A stretch of DNA of 44,840 bases from Rhodospirillum sp. GTDB taxonomy: Bacteria; Pseudomonadota; Alphaproteobacteria; Rhodospirillales; Rhodospirillaceae. A program made the position numbers and the translations under genes. The stretch's first letter is position 1. Each line of letters starts with the position of its first letter. Location of the stretch: contig JAIOYK010000048.1 in NCBI GenBank assembly GCA_021741145.1, positions 1 to 44,840 of the forward strand. The letters are read 5' to 3'. Below are positions 36,191 to 44,716 of the stretch, piece after piece. The notes beneath the pieces are model-generated. The model was not told the DNA's origin. It saw nothing but the letters and a program-made list of their open reading frames with translations, and did no database searches.

Positions 36191-36577
36191 TCAGGACCGC
36201 TTCGGTGGCCTGCCTTCCAACCCATGGAAGGGAAACAGACCCATGCGGATCGACTGGGCCATGTGGCGCGCCTTGGCCATGGCCCGGGACCGCTGTTCGG
36301 GCGTCAGCGTTTCCTCCGCGGCTTTTTCGAAGCGGACGAGCCAAAGGTCGAACTGCTCCGCGGTAATGCCTCGGTTCATGTGGACGGCGAAGACACTGCC
36401 CTTATAGCGGCCGGTTCCAAGGATCTGATGGGACCAGAAGTCCACCACGATCTTTTTGTGGTTGGGCATATCCGGAATAGCGGCGCGGAAAAAAGGACCC
36501 AGATCCGGGTCCTGGTCGCAGAGATCATAAAATCGATCCACCAGCGCGACCATGCGCGTTTCGTTCTCTTCGTTCAT
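36191..36577 (-). CDS. Group III truncated haemoglobin
   Basis: A 128-residue haem protein that may bind O2, NO or peroxide. The group III pattern is visible: VDRFYDLCDQDPDLGPFF (helix B, with Tyr17), HKKIVVDFWSHQILGTGRYKG, the proximal histidine H66 in VFAVHMNRG, and a Trp at 79 (FDLWLVRF, helix G). The length is right. It is the last gene of the leftward run, downstream of coq7. Group III globins are often linked to microaerobic life and to reactive nitrogen or oxygen detoxification, which would suit an O2-dependent hydroxylase as neighbour; the link is inferred. Confidence 0.9.
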   Translation of the reverse strand: MNEENETRMVALVDRFYDLCDQDPDLGPFFRAAIPDMPNHKKIVVDFWSHQILGTGRYKGSVFAVHMNRGITAEQFDLWLVRFEKAAEETLTPEQRSRAMAKARHMAQSIRMGLFPFHGLEGRPPKRS

Positions 36578-36632
36578 TCTTACCCCCTATTGGACGCGCG
36601 CGGACCCTGGCCCCGCCCACCCCGCCATGGCG

Positions 36633-37310
36633 TCAAACCCGCTCAGAGAGCCAGATGGCCAGCTTGGTTCCGGCCTTGATGGCGCCGGATAGCAGGGGAA
36701 AGGCGGGCGTGTCCTCGGCGCCGTTGGCATAGCCGATATCCCGATGCTCCAACTCCTCTTCCCGGAACTTGGCGATGGTGGCTTTCAGGGGAAGGTCATC
36801 GTCGCCGAGTTGCTCATATTGGCCTTGGTAGTGCGCGTCGATGGTTTCCTCCACCGCCGTGGTGCAGGCCATGGCGGCCTTCTCGCCCAGTAGGGCCGTC
36901 CCGGCGCCCAAGGCGAAGCCAGCCACGTGCCAAATCGGGGTCAAGAGCGTCGGTCTGGCGCGGCGCTTCAGCAATTCCCTGTCGAAGGTGGCCAGATGTT
37001 CCTCCTCCTGCTCCAGCATGTGGCGCAGGACGCCGACGTTGGCGGACTTGGAGCCAAGAACGGCCAATTGCCCTTGGTAGATGCGGACCGCGCCGTATTC
37101 CCCGGCCTGGTCCACGCGGGCGATTCGCTTCAACAGCTCCTCCCGCGAGAGGTTTCCAGCGAAGTGACCCTGACCGGTGCGTTTGCCCGTGGCGTGGCGG
37201 GCGGCCTCCTCATCCGTGGGGACGTGCGCGGGGACCTCGGATCGGGGACGGGTGTCTTGCGGGCGCCGTGGGGGGCGCTGGTGGGGAGGCTGTGGGGTCT
37301 CGTGGGGCAC
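36633..37310 (-). CDS. coq7: Demethoxyubiquinone hydroxylase (COQ7 family)
   Basis: It carries out the O2-dependent C6 hydroxylation late in ubiquinone synthesis, at the inner membrane. The di-iron carboxylate ligands are E71 (AGEYGAVRIY), E102-x-x-H105 (QEEEHLATF), a glutamate in VEETIDAHY (154-155) and E186-x-x-H189 (EELEHRDIG). The first 55 residues are Pro/Arg-rich and probably disordered; the catalytic domain begins near SREELLKRIARVDQAGEYG. The only start upstream of it in the frame is GTG 37310. It is a COQ7-type rather than a UbiF-type enzyme, as in many alphaproteobacteria. dsbB lies 58 bases upstream. Confidence 0.95.
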   Translation of the reverse strand: MPHETPQPPHQRPPRRPQDTRPRSEVPAHVPTDEEAARHATGKRTGQGHFAGNLSREELLKRIARVDQAGEYGAVRIYQGQLAVLGSKSANVGVLRHMLEQEEEHLATFDRELLKRRARPTLLTPIWHVAGFALGAGTALLGEKAAMACTTAVEETIDAHYQGQYEQLGDDDLPLKATIAKFREEELEHRDIGYANGAEDTPAFPLLSGAIKAGTKLAIWLSERV

Positions 37311-37368
37311 GGACGGCTTCCTTTTCGATCTGGACTGGCTCGATCTGGATCGGCGGGTGGCCGAGGGG

Positions 37369-37905
37369 TCAGGGAGCGGTTTGCCCGGACACCCACCGGC
37401 CGCGCCAGACCAGGGCGGCCGTCGACAGCCCCAGGCCCAGGCAGATCAGGAGATTATATCCCGCCATGGTGATGCCGAACAATGCCCAGGCTGGTTCGTC
37501 GCAGCGGGCAAGGTTCGGGGCTGGGGCTGAAAGCGCGGCGCGCAGATCCGCCAGATTGGTCACGCCACCGCCGGAGGCCGCCGCCGAGACACAGGACGCG
37601 GTGCCCGCCCACCAGTGCTGCTCCACGCCGACATGGAAAAAGGCGATCCCGGCGTTGACCAAAAGAGCCACCGCGCAAAGAGCCAGGGTGACACCCCGCC
37701 AGCGGGAAGGGAGATTGGGCTGGAAAGCCAGGGCCGCCAGAAGGGCCACCACCACGTAGGGAATCCGCTGGTAGAGGCAGAGAATGCAGGGATCCAACCC
37801 AAGGGCGAACTGGGCGTACAGGGCCGCTAACAGGGCGCTTGCGCTGGCCAACAGGAGACCCAGGGCGAGGAGTCTGGGAGAGATCGAAAGGGGCGATTGA
37901 GGCAT
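37369..37905 (-). CDS. dsbB: Disulfide bond formation protein DsbB
   Basis: A 178-residue inner-membrane quinone-coupled oxidase that reoxidises DsbA. It has four hydrophobic helices and two periplasmic loops with the catalytic cysteine pairs: C40-x-x-C43 (DPCILCLYQRIPY) and C105/C135 (ASCVSAAA ... ARCDEPAW). The conserved arginine after the first pair (QR) helps bind ubiquinone. It lies between the DedA-family gene and coq7; quinone synthesis and a quinone-using enzyme are thus neighbours. Spacing of 16 bases to the DedA-family gene favours an operon. Confidence 0.94.
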   Translation of the reverse strand: MPQSPLSISPRLLALGLLLASASALLAALYAQFALGLDPCILCLYQRIPYVVVALLAALAFQPNLPSRWRGVTLALCAVALLVNAGIAFFHVGVEQHWWAGTASCVSAAASGGGVTNLADLRAALSAPAPNLARCDEPAWALFGITMAGYNLLICLGLGLSTAALVWRGRWVSGQTAP

Positions 37906-37921
37906 GGGGTGCTCCCGCGGG

Positions 37922-38536
37922 TCAGACCAAGAATTTCAGGGCGATAAAGCCACCCAGCAACAGCACGAAAAATATGGCGGTCAAAAGGCCAAGGCGCTTT
38001 TCAATGAAGGTTCGAATGGGTTCTCCAAACCACCACAACAGGCCCGCGACCAGGAAGAAACGCAATCCCCGGGACAGCGCCGAGGCGACCATGAAGACGA
38101 TAAAGTCCAGGTGAACCGCGCCACTGGCGATGGTGACCACCTTATAGGGAAAGGGCGTCAGTCCCGCGCCCCCGACGATCCAGGCGCCCCAGTCCTGGTA
38201 CCACCCCTGGAACACGGTGAATTTCTCGGCATAGCCATAGATGTCCAGGACCGGTAGGCCGACGGAATCCCACAGGAAAGCGCCGATCATATAGCCGAGG
38301 GCGCCCCCCAGGACGCTCGCGACGGTGCAAAGACCGGCGATCATCCAGGCCCGTCGCCGGGCGGCGAGGACCATCGGGATAATCAGGACATCCGGCGGAA
38401 TGGGAAAGATCGAGCTTTCGATGAAGGCGACCAACGCCAGGATCCACAGGGCATGGGGGCCACTGGCTTTCTCCATGGTCCAATCGTAGAGCCGGCGCAG
38501 GGGAGAAATGCTCGGGCGGGGAGGCGTGGCGGTCAT
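37922..38536 (-). CDS. YqaA/DedA-family membrane protein
   Basis: A 204-residue inner-membrane protein of the SNARE-associated (DedA, YqaA) group. It shows the family motifs FIESSIFPIPPDVLIIPMVL and GAWIVGGAGLTPFPYKVVTI, with G-x-x-x-G helices, and ends with a further helix LLTAIFFVLLLGGFIALKFL. DedA proteins act in lipid scrambling and membrane homeostasis. ATG 38536 is chosen from homology; an in-frame start at 38617 adds residues unlike the family. It heads the leftward run with dsbB, coq7 and the globin gene. Confidence 0.9.
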   Translation of the reverse strand: MTATPPRPSISPLRRLYDWTMEKASGPHALWILALVAFIESSIFPIPPDVLIIPMVLAARRRAWMIAGLCTVASVLGGALGYMIGAFLWDSVGLPVLDIYGYAEKFTVFQGWYQDWGAWIVGGAGLTPFPYKVVTIASGAVHLDFIVFMVASALSRGLRFFLVAGLLWWFGEPIRTFIEKRLGLLTAIFFVLLLGGFIALKFLV

Positions 38537-38638
38537 GGTGTGGCTCGTTCGTTGATGGGTGTCCGTATCCTGACGGCCCGACCCGCTTCGTGTACCAAGC
38601 GGTCCAGCCCGACGCAAGGAGGGAGCATGGATGTTTCA

Positions 38639-38664
38639 GGGCAATCGCGTTCACAAGATTGCCC
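38639..38664 (+). other. Hairpin in the leader region of the chemoreceptor gene
   Basis: The arms GGGCAATC and GATTGCCC match perfectly and enclose a 10-base loop. They follow a very strong Shine-Dalgarno-like run (AAGGAGGG, about 38616-38623) and two ATG codons (38627 and 38631); the second is in frame with the chemoreceptor. The divergent region 38537-38825 has no other supported gene. It may be the 5' leader of the chemoreceptor mRNA, with translation control by this stem, or simply an unrecognised short coding region. Confidence 0.4.
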
Positions 38665-38825
38665 TAACGGCCGAACGCGTTTCCCTTCCGACCTTGGGAA
38701 TTCATTGCGCGGAGCCACCGACATTTCACCGAATTGTCGCCTTTCCAGCGACGCGCCGGGTGATAGCGTTCGCGGTTGCGGCTAGGGGCCTTGACGGCCC
38801 GATATTCGGGCTATTTGGAGGGAGT

Positions 38826-40904
38826 ATGAGACAGCTGGAAACGGGGCATGAACGGGCCAACGAGCCTGGCCTCGAATGGACGAGCGGGACCGGAGAGACG
38901 GTCCTCGCGCGTCTACGACGGATCGGTCAGGTGCCCATCGGCGTGCGGATCGTGGTGCTGGTCCTGATCGGCCTGTTGGCCTTCGGTGGCTCGGTCGCCA
39001 TTCACTTCATCAGTGACAATGCCGGACAAACCGCCGCGGAGCGGCGCGGCGTCTTCCGGAACCTGGACCTGATGATCAAGCAGACGGAATTGAACCTGGT
39101 TGATCTTCGTCTGGCCAGGGTTTCCCATGCCCAGGACCGGGAGGATGCCGTCGGTCGGTTCGACGATCTGATCACTGGAACGCGATCCTATTTGGACATC
39201 ATCGAGGGTCTATCCGAGGAGGCGGGCCTGGGGGGCGCCATGACCGAGCCCCTGTCCCATCTGCGACAGGTGACAGCCACCCTGTCGGCTCGCATGGCGG
39301 ACTATGTGGCCACGGCGAATCAGGTCGGCCTGTCCGATGACGAAGGTCTGCGCGCCACGCTGAAAGGGATCCTCCGCGAGGTTGAACAGGAGTTGTCCCT
39401 CTGGCCAAACGTTGGCCAGATCGTGGGCAAGCTCTCGGGCATGCAGCGATTCGAACAGGCTTTCCTGGTCAACCCGGGGGAGGAGACCATGGGCCGACTG
39501 CGCAAGTCCGCCACGGAGTTTGACTTCGTGCTGCTGGATGGACCCTTCGACCCAGATACGGGGGCGCGAATGTCCACCGCGGTGTCCACCTATGTGAAAT
39601 CCCTGAAAGGATATATCGAGGCGGTGAACGCCAAGTCCGCGGCCTCCGACGGCGTGGACGAGTCCTTCGCCGCCTTCGCCGCCTCCCTGCGGTCCCTGGC
39701 GGATCTCTCCGACCAGGAACTGGTGATCGCCGAGGGGTCCTACGAGGAGGTGCGGGCCAATATGCTACTGTTCCTCTACCTGGGCGGCGGGCTGCTCCTG
39801 GCCCTGTTGATCGGGACCTCCTTCCTGGTTGCCCGCTCCATTTACCTGCCCATCGGGCGCATTGAAACGGCCATGCGGACCCTGGCCGAAGGGGCCAGGG
39901 ACGTGGACGTGCCGGGGCTGGGGCGGCGGGACGAAATTGGGCGCATGGCCGAGGCCATCGCCGTGTTCAAGCGCAACGCCGCGGAAGTGGAGCGCCTTCA
40001 GGCCGACCGGATCCGCCAGGAAGAAATATCCGAGCGGGAGCGGCGGCAGGCGCTTCTGCAATTGGCCGATGATTTCGAACGGAGCGTGCGTGGCATGGCG
40101 CGCGACCTGGGCGAGGCCGCGAGCCTGATCGACCAGAAGGGCAAACGCATGGTCGATGACGCCCACCAGACCCATTCGGTGGGCGAGGGCGTCTCTCGAC
40201 TGATCGCGGAAGCCGCGGCAACCATGGGCGAGGTGGTGCGTAACGCCGACAGTCTGGCCCGCACGGCGGGGCGGGTTCGGGAACACCTGGCGGAATCCGA
40301 AGCGGTGATCGACCGGGCGCTCACTGGGGCGCGGGACTCCAACTCCCGGGTGACGGCCCTGTCCGCCGCGGCGGAACGGATTGGCCAGATTGTCGACCTG
40401 ATCACCGCCATCGCCGCCCAGACCAATCTTTTGGCCCTGAACGCGACCATCGAGGCAGCCAGGGCGGGCGCCGCGGGCAAGGGTTTCGCCGTCGTCGCGG
40501 GTGAAGTCAAGACTCTCGCCGCCCAGACCAACCGGGCGACGGAGGAAATCGCCAATCAGGTCCAGGGGATCCGCGCCGAGATCGGTCGCACGGTCGAGGG
40601 CATCGCCGCCGTCGCGGAGGAGGTGACCCGGGCCCATGGGATCACCGAGGCCCTGTCGGACGCCATGGGTAGCCAGGAAGAGGCCATGGGCGGAATCAGT
40701 CGCGCCTTGGACGGGGCGGCCAGCAAAATGGAGACGGTGACCGGGAATCTGGAGGACATGGGCGGATCCATGGCCCGGTCCGCCGGGTCGGCGGAGGAAG
40801 TTGGCGAGACCGCTGGCCGCCTGAGCGACCAGACCGCGAGTCTGGAACAGGAATTGGACGCTTTCCTTGGCCATATCCGGGGTGGGGAGCGGTCGGCGGC
40901 CTGA
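38826..40904 (+). CDS. Methyl-accepting chemotaxis protein
   Basis: A 692-residue transmembrane chemoreceptor. TM1 ([20 protein letters not shown], about 38-57) and TM2 ([20 protein letters not shown], about 315-334) bracket a periplasmic helical sensor of about 255 residues. A HAMP domain follows ([20 protein letters not shown]), then the signalling domain, with the highly conserved hairpin tip [19 protein letters not shown] and [20 protein letters not shown]. It has no C-terminal CheR-docking pentapeptide (ends GGERSAA). The ligand is unknown. I chose ATG 38826, right after GGAGGGAGT; an in-frame ATG at 38631 with a better ribosome binding site would add 65 atypical residues. Confidence 0.95.
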   Translation: MRQLETGHERANEPGLEWTSGTGETVLARLRRIGQVPIGVRIVVLVLIGLLAFGGSVAIHFISDNAGQTAAERRGVFRNLDLMIKQTELNLVDLRLARVSHAQDREDAVGRFDDLITGTRSYLDIIEGLSEEAGLGGAMTEPLSHLRQVTATLSARMADYVATANQVGLSDDEGLRATLKGILREVEQELSLWPNVGQIVGKLSGMQRFEQAFLVNPGEETMGRLRKSATEFDFVLLDGPFDPDTGARMSTAVSTYVKSLKGYIEAVNAKSAASDGVDESFAAFAASLRSLADLSDQELVIAEGSYEEVRANMLLFLYLGGGLLLALLIGTSFLVARSIYLPIGRIETAMRTLAEGARDVDVPGLGRRDEIGRMAEAIAVFKRNAAEVERLQADRIRQEEISERERRQALLQLADDFERSVRGMARDLGEAASLIDQKGKRMVDDAHQTHSVGEGVSRLIAEAAATMGEVVRNADSLARTAGRVREHLAESEAVIDRALTGARDSNSRVTALSAAAERIGQIVDLITAIAAQTNLLALNATIEAARAGAAGKGFAVVAGEVKTLAAQTNRATEEIANQVQGIRAEIGRTVEGIAAVAEEVTRAHGITEALSDAMGSQEEAMGGISRALDGAASKMETVTGNLEDMGGSMARSAGSAEEVGETAGRLSDQTASLEQELDAFLGHIRGGERSAA

Positions 40905-40965
40905 GGTGTCGTCCACCCCTGGCGACCGAGACGCCGTCCGTCCCGGGGCCCGGGGTGGGAGGGTA

Positions 40966-42576
40966 TTATTCCCGTTCCAGCCAGGACAGGACCAAATCGT
41001 GTTCCAGGGCCCGGGCTCGGGCCAACCAAGCCCGGGCCTGGCCCACGGCCCGACCGTCGTGGTGGAGGTTCTCTCGGTCGAATTGGGTCCGCTTGTCCAG
41101 GTCCGACGCCAGGAAAACGAAGGCGAGCAATCGTCCCGACTTAGGCACCAGATAGCCCGCCAGCCCCCGCCCATAGTACACCGTGCCCGTTTTGGCCCAG
41201 ATCGCGGGCTTATCCTCGTCCTTGGGCATGGCCCCATCCTCGTCCCGCCATCCCCGCCGGGGCAGAAGGGCGGCGTAATCCAGACCGCTGAAAGCGTGAC
41301 CCTGGGCATAGTCCAGAATGGCCGCGATCTGGCGGGGGGTGGCCCGGCTCTGGGCGCTCAATCCCGAATGGTTGAACATGTGGAAGGTGGACCAGTCCAC
41401 GCCGGGGATGGTCCGTTCGAACAATCCAGTCAGATAGGCGGCACTATCGGCCGGAGTCAGGGGCTTGCCAGTCAGGCGACGGGTGGTGGTCAGGCCGATC
41501 AATTCCGCGGACAGGTTATTGGAATAGCGCAGGGTCCGTTCGGCCACGTCGAACAGGGGCGGACTGGTCGTGGAGGCCAGGACGCGGGCCTCGCGGGGGG
41601 CCGGGGCGGGACGCGGCTCGGGCAGGGCAATGCCTTTCAGGTGGGCCATTTCCCGGGCGACCTGGGCCGCGTGGGCGCCGGGATGCTTGACCGGTACCCA
41701 GAGGGTGCCCTCGCCCTTCCAATCGGGGGCGAGGATCCATCGTTCGCCGGGGGTGTCCTTGGGGACGGAGACGGGGGTCAGAGCCGCGGTGACGACGTTT
41801 GTCCGCTGGGGTTCCTGGCGCAGGCGGATGGCCAGATCGTCCCAGGGAGGATCCGTCGGACCGGAAATCCGGAACTGGACGGAAGGGATTGGCGGCACGC
41901 CGAAGGCCTCGACCATGCGGGGGCCGTTGGTCGGATCCCAAGCCAGCCGCACCCGGTTGAAATCCAGGGTGAGGGCACCGTAGCCGGGGTTGTAGGCCAG
42001 GGTGTCGGGCTGGTTGAGTTCGATTTCCGGTCCGTGGTCCAGAAAGGTCTCGTCGTACAGGAACCGCCCGTCCACCCGCGTCACGCCTTGGGCGGCGAGG
42101 GCGTTGATCAGCCCTTTCAGACGTCCCGCGTCGAGCAATGGGTCCCCCGTGCCCAGCAGGAAGAGATCCCCTTTCAGGACGCCATCCTTCACAGGTCCCG
42201 TGGCCACCAGCTTGGTCTCCCAGCGGTAGGTCGGACCCAACAGATCCAGGGCGGCCACCGTGGTGGGCACCTTGGCGACGGAGGCGGGCAGGAAAGGCTG
42301 GTCCGGGTTATGGAGGGCGAGCCATTCGCCCGTCTCCAGGTCGCGCAGGGCGAAGCCGACCTGTTCGGGGGCGAATCCATGGCGGGCCATTCGCGCTTGG
42401 GCGCTGGGCTGGGAGGGCTGGGGCTTTTCCGCCGGAGGCGGAAGGGGGGCGCCATCGGATGCCGAGACGGCTGGACCGGGGCAGGACAGAATCAGCGCCA
42501 CGGCCAGGATACGGCCCAATCCTCCCCGCCCTCGGACAGGGGGGAGGGGCCATCCAAGCCGGATTCCAAAAACCAT
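40966..42576 (-). CDS. dacB: D-alanyl-D-alanine carboxypeptidase/endopeptidase (PBP4, DacB type)
   Basis: A 536-residue periplasmic S13 peptidase that cleaves D-Ala-D-Ala ends and cross-links in peptidoglycan. A signal peptide covers residues 1 to about 40 (GRILAVALILSCPGPAVSAS), then SxxK is S99-V-A-K102 (LPASVAKVPT), SxN lies in RYSNNLSAEL, and KTG in IWAKTGTVYYG. The long insertion between SxxK and SxN is the S13-type feature. It is unrelated at close range to the S11 enzyme at 961-2154, so the window encodes both classes. ATG 42576 has GGGAGGG 6 bases upstream. Its upstream region carries a 13-bp tandem repeat. Confidence 0.92.
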   Translation of the reverse strand: MVFGIRLGWPLPPVRGRGGLGRILAVALILSCPGPAVSASDGAPLPPPAEKPQPSQPSAQARMARHGFAPEQVGFALRDLETGEWLALHNPDQPFLPASVAKVPTTVAALDLLGPTYRWETKLVATGPVKDGVLKGDLFLLGTGDPLLDAGRLKGLINALAAQGVTRVDGRFLYDETFLDHGPEIELNQPDTLAYNPGYGALTLDFNRVRLAWDPTNGPRMVEAFGVPPIPSVQFRISGPTDPPWDDLAIRLRQEPQRTNVVTAALTPVSVPKDTPGERWILAPDWKGEGTLWVPVKHPGAHAAQVAREMAHLKGIALPEPRPAPAPREARVLASTTSPPLFDVAERTLRYSNNLSAELIGLTTTRRLTGKPLTPADSAAYLTGLFERTIPGVDWSTFHMFNHSGLSAQSRATPRQIAAILDYAQGHAFSGLDYAALLPRRGWRDEDGAMPKDEDKPAIWAKTGTVYYGRGLAGYLVPKSGRLLAFVFLASDLDKRTQFDRENLHHDGRAVGQARAWLARARALEHDLVLSWLERE

Positions 42577-42586
42577 GGTCTTCCCT

Positions 42587-42635
42587 CCCATACCCCGGGC
42601 CCATACCCCGGGCCCATACCCCTGGCCCATTCCCC
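42587..42635. repeat. 13-bp tandem repeat in front of dacB
   Basis: The unit CCCATACCCCGGG occurs twice exactly (42587-42599, 42600-42612), then with one change (42613-42625), then in a degenerate form. The first unit begins 11 bases upstream of the dacB start codon, so the array lies in or next to its 5' untranslated region. It could alter expression through copy number, or be a protein-binding array. Confidence 0.75.
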
Positions 42636-42804
42636 ACGAAGGGGCAGAGTCGCATGGTCAGGGTGCCCTGAAAAGGGAACAGTTTGGTTACGGAGAGATG
42701 ATTGTTTCGTGACCACCCGCGCGGGCCGTGGCGTCCGACCCGGGGGCACCCTATACCCTTGGCCCGGTTGAGGGCCGTGATCTCGGGAATGGGGCTTCAG
42801 GACC

Positions 42805-43827
42805 ATGCGCATTACTTTTGTCACCGACGCCTGGCATCCCCAGCCCAATGGGGTGGTTCGGGTGCTCGATACCCTTCGTGCCCGCCTGGAGGCGCGCGGG
42901 CACACTGTCCAGGTGATCGAGCCTGGCCTGTTCCGTTGCATTCCCTGTCCCACCTATCCGGACATTCCCCTAGCCCTGCTGCCGGGGCGGACGCTTCGGG
43001 GACTGGTGGACGATTTCGCGCCCGATGCCCTGCATATCGCCACCGAAGGCCCCCTTGGCCGGGCGGCCCGGTCCCTCTGCCTCAAGCGGGGTTGGCCTTT
43101 CACCACCGCCTATCACACCAAGTTTCCTGAATACATCCATGCCCGTTCCCCTCTGCCACTGGATTGGCTCTACGGCGTGATGAGGCGGTTCCACGGACCG
43201 TCCTCCGCGGTGCTCTGTCCGTCCCCCTCCGTTCATCGGGAATTGACGGCCCGGGGGTTCCGGAACGCCCAGGACTGGAGCCATGGCGTCGACACCGAGG
43301 TCTTCCACCCCCAGCCCAAGGATTTCGTGGACCTGCCCCGGCCGATCTTTCTTTACGTGGGTCGGGTGACGGTGGAGAAGAACCTGAGCGCCTTCCTGGA
43401 TCTTGACCTTCCCGGGTCGAAGCTGGTCGTCGGGAGCGGACCCCTGCGGGCGGCCCTGATGAAGCGCTATCCCGACGCCCATTTCCGCATCGCCCATGGG
43501 GATGGCGAGTTGTCCCGCCTGTTCGCTTGCGGGGATTGCTTTGTCTTTCCCAGCCTGACCGACACCTTTGGGCTGGTCATGCTTGAAGCCCTGGCGTCGG
43601 GGGTTCCCGTCGCGGCCTTCCCGGTCACCGGACCCACCGACGTGATCGGGACATCCGGAGTGGGCGTTCTCGATGCGGATTTGCGGGCCGCGGCCCTGAA
43701 GGCCCTTCACCTGGATCCAGCGCTCTGCCGGGCCCATGCGGAGACCTTCTCCTGGGATCGGGTCGCCGACGAGTTTCTCGATTTCCTCGCGCCCCTGCCG
43801 GAGCGTGCCGAGGTCCGGGTGGGATAA
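42805..43827 (+). CDS. GT4-type glycosyltransferase (alpha-mannosyltransferase-like)
   Basis: A 340-residue retaining glycosyltransferase of the GT-B fold. The N-terminal half starts MRITFVTDAWHPQPNGVVRV with the acceptor-side glycine loop; the C-terminal half has FLYVGRVTVEKNLSAFLDLD, then ACGDCFVFPSLTDTFGLVML followed by EALASGVPV, with the E-x7-E motif of family GT4. Sequence similarity by eye is to GDP-mannose-dependent membrane-lipid mannosyltransferases and sulfolipid synthases (MgtA/SqdX group), so a glycolipid product is likely. It stands on its own between the leftward dacB and the dehydrogenase gene. The donor sugar is not proved. Confidence 0.88.
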   Translation: MRITFVTDAWHPQPNGVVRVLDTLRARLEARGHTVQVIEPGLFRCIPCPTYPDIPLALLPGRTLRGLVDDFAPDALHIATEGPLGRAARSLCLKRGWPFTTAYHTKFPEYIHARSPLPLDWLYGVMRRFHGPSSAVLCPSPSVHRELTARGFRNAQDWSHGVDTEVFHPQPKDFVDLPRPIFLYVGRVTVEKNLSAFLDLDLPGSKLVVGSGPLRAALMKRYPDAHFRIAHGDGELSRLFACGDCFVFPSLTDTFGLVMLEALASGVPVAAFPVTGPTDVIGTSGVGVLDADLRAAALKALHLDPALCRAHAETFSWDRVADEFLDFLAPLPERAEVRVG

Positions 43828-43843
43828 CGCCCGGTCCTGGTGA

Positions 43844-43859
43844 GCACCCTTTCGGGTGC
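43844..43859 (+). terminator. Short hairpin after the glycosyltransferase gene
   Basis: GCACCC-tttc-GGGTGC forms a 6-bp stem with a 4-base loop 16 bases after the glycosyltransferase stop. No T-run follows, so it is only a weak terminator candidate. Confidence 0.4.
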
Positions 43860-43918
43860 GTGCCTCGGGTCCTACATTGGGGGCAGTCAAATCAGTCGTC
43901 CCCGAGAAAGGAAACGTC

Positions 43919-44716
43919 ATGCCCGATGGAAACGCCGTCCTGGCCAAACTTGAGCTCCCCCGCGCCGCCGGTCTGCTCAAGGACAAGGCCTATGTGGATG
44001 GGGCCTGGGTGGGCGCCGATAGCGGCGCCGACTTCGCGGTGACCGATCCGGCCAGCGGCCAGGAGATCGGCCGGGTGCCGGACCTGGGGGGCGCCGAAGC
44101 CCGTCGGGCCATCGAGGCCGCCACCGTCGCGTGGCCCGCCTGGCGCGCCAAGACCGCTAAGGAGCGGGCCACGATCCTGCGGACATGGTTCAACCTCTGC
44201 ATGGAAAACCAGGAGGCTCTGGCCGTTCTGATGAGCGCCGAACAGGGCAAGCCCTTGGCGGAAGCCCGGGGCGAGGTGGCCTACGGATCCTCCTTCATCG
44301 AGTGGTTCGCCGAGGAAGGGAAACGGATCTACGGCGAGGTGGTGCCCAGCCATGGCCCGGACAAGCGCATCGTCACCCTGCGCCAACCCATTGGCGTGGT
44401 GGCGGCCATCACCCCCTGGAATTTTCCCAACGCGATGATCACCCGCAAGGCCGCTCCAGCGCTCGCCGCGGGTTGTCCCATCGTCATCAAGCCAGCGGAG
44501 GATACGCCTCTGTCCGCCTTGGCCTTGGCGGAATTGGCCGAGCGGGCGGGTGTGCCCAAGGGTATTTTCAACGTCGTCACCACCCGGGATTCCAAGGCCG
44601 TGGGGGGCGAACTGACCGGCAATCCCCTTGTCCGGAAGCTGTCCTTCACCGGATCTACCCCCGTGGGCAAGCTTCTGATGGCCCAATGTGCCGATACAGT
44701 GAGGCTCTATTCATAA
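43919..44716 (+). pseudogene. gabD: NAD(P)-dependent succinate-semialdehyde dehydrogenase, interrupted by an insertion
   Basis: The frame starts at ATG 43919 (AAAGGA 8 bases upstream) and reads as a normal GabD up to residue 261: ADFAVTDPASGQEIGRV, PWNFPNAM with the conserved N168, VIKPAEDTPLSALALAELAE, and FTGSTPVGKLLMAQCADTV. Then the sequence changes at once to RLYS and a stop. GabD proteins are about 480 residues long and continue into the segment with the catalytic Glu and Cys, so the enzyme made here lacks its active site. The break at about 44701 coincides with the end of a transposase-like sequence. The 3' half may lie on the far side of the element. Substrate (succinate semialdehyde or a similar aldehyde) is inferred from similarity. 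Confidence 0.88.

Noticed and set aside
38627-38785. 52-codon frame behind the strong ribosome binding site upstream of the chemoreceptor
   Set aside because: It starts well, but the product has no structure or similarity that I can see; kept only as part of the leader question.
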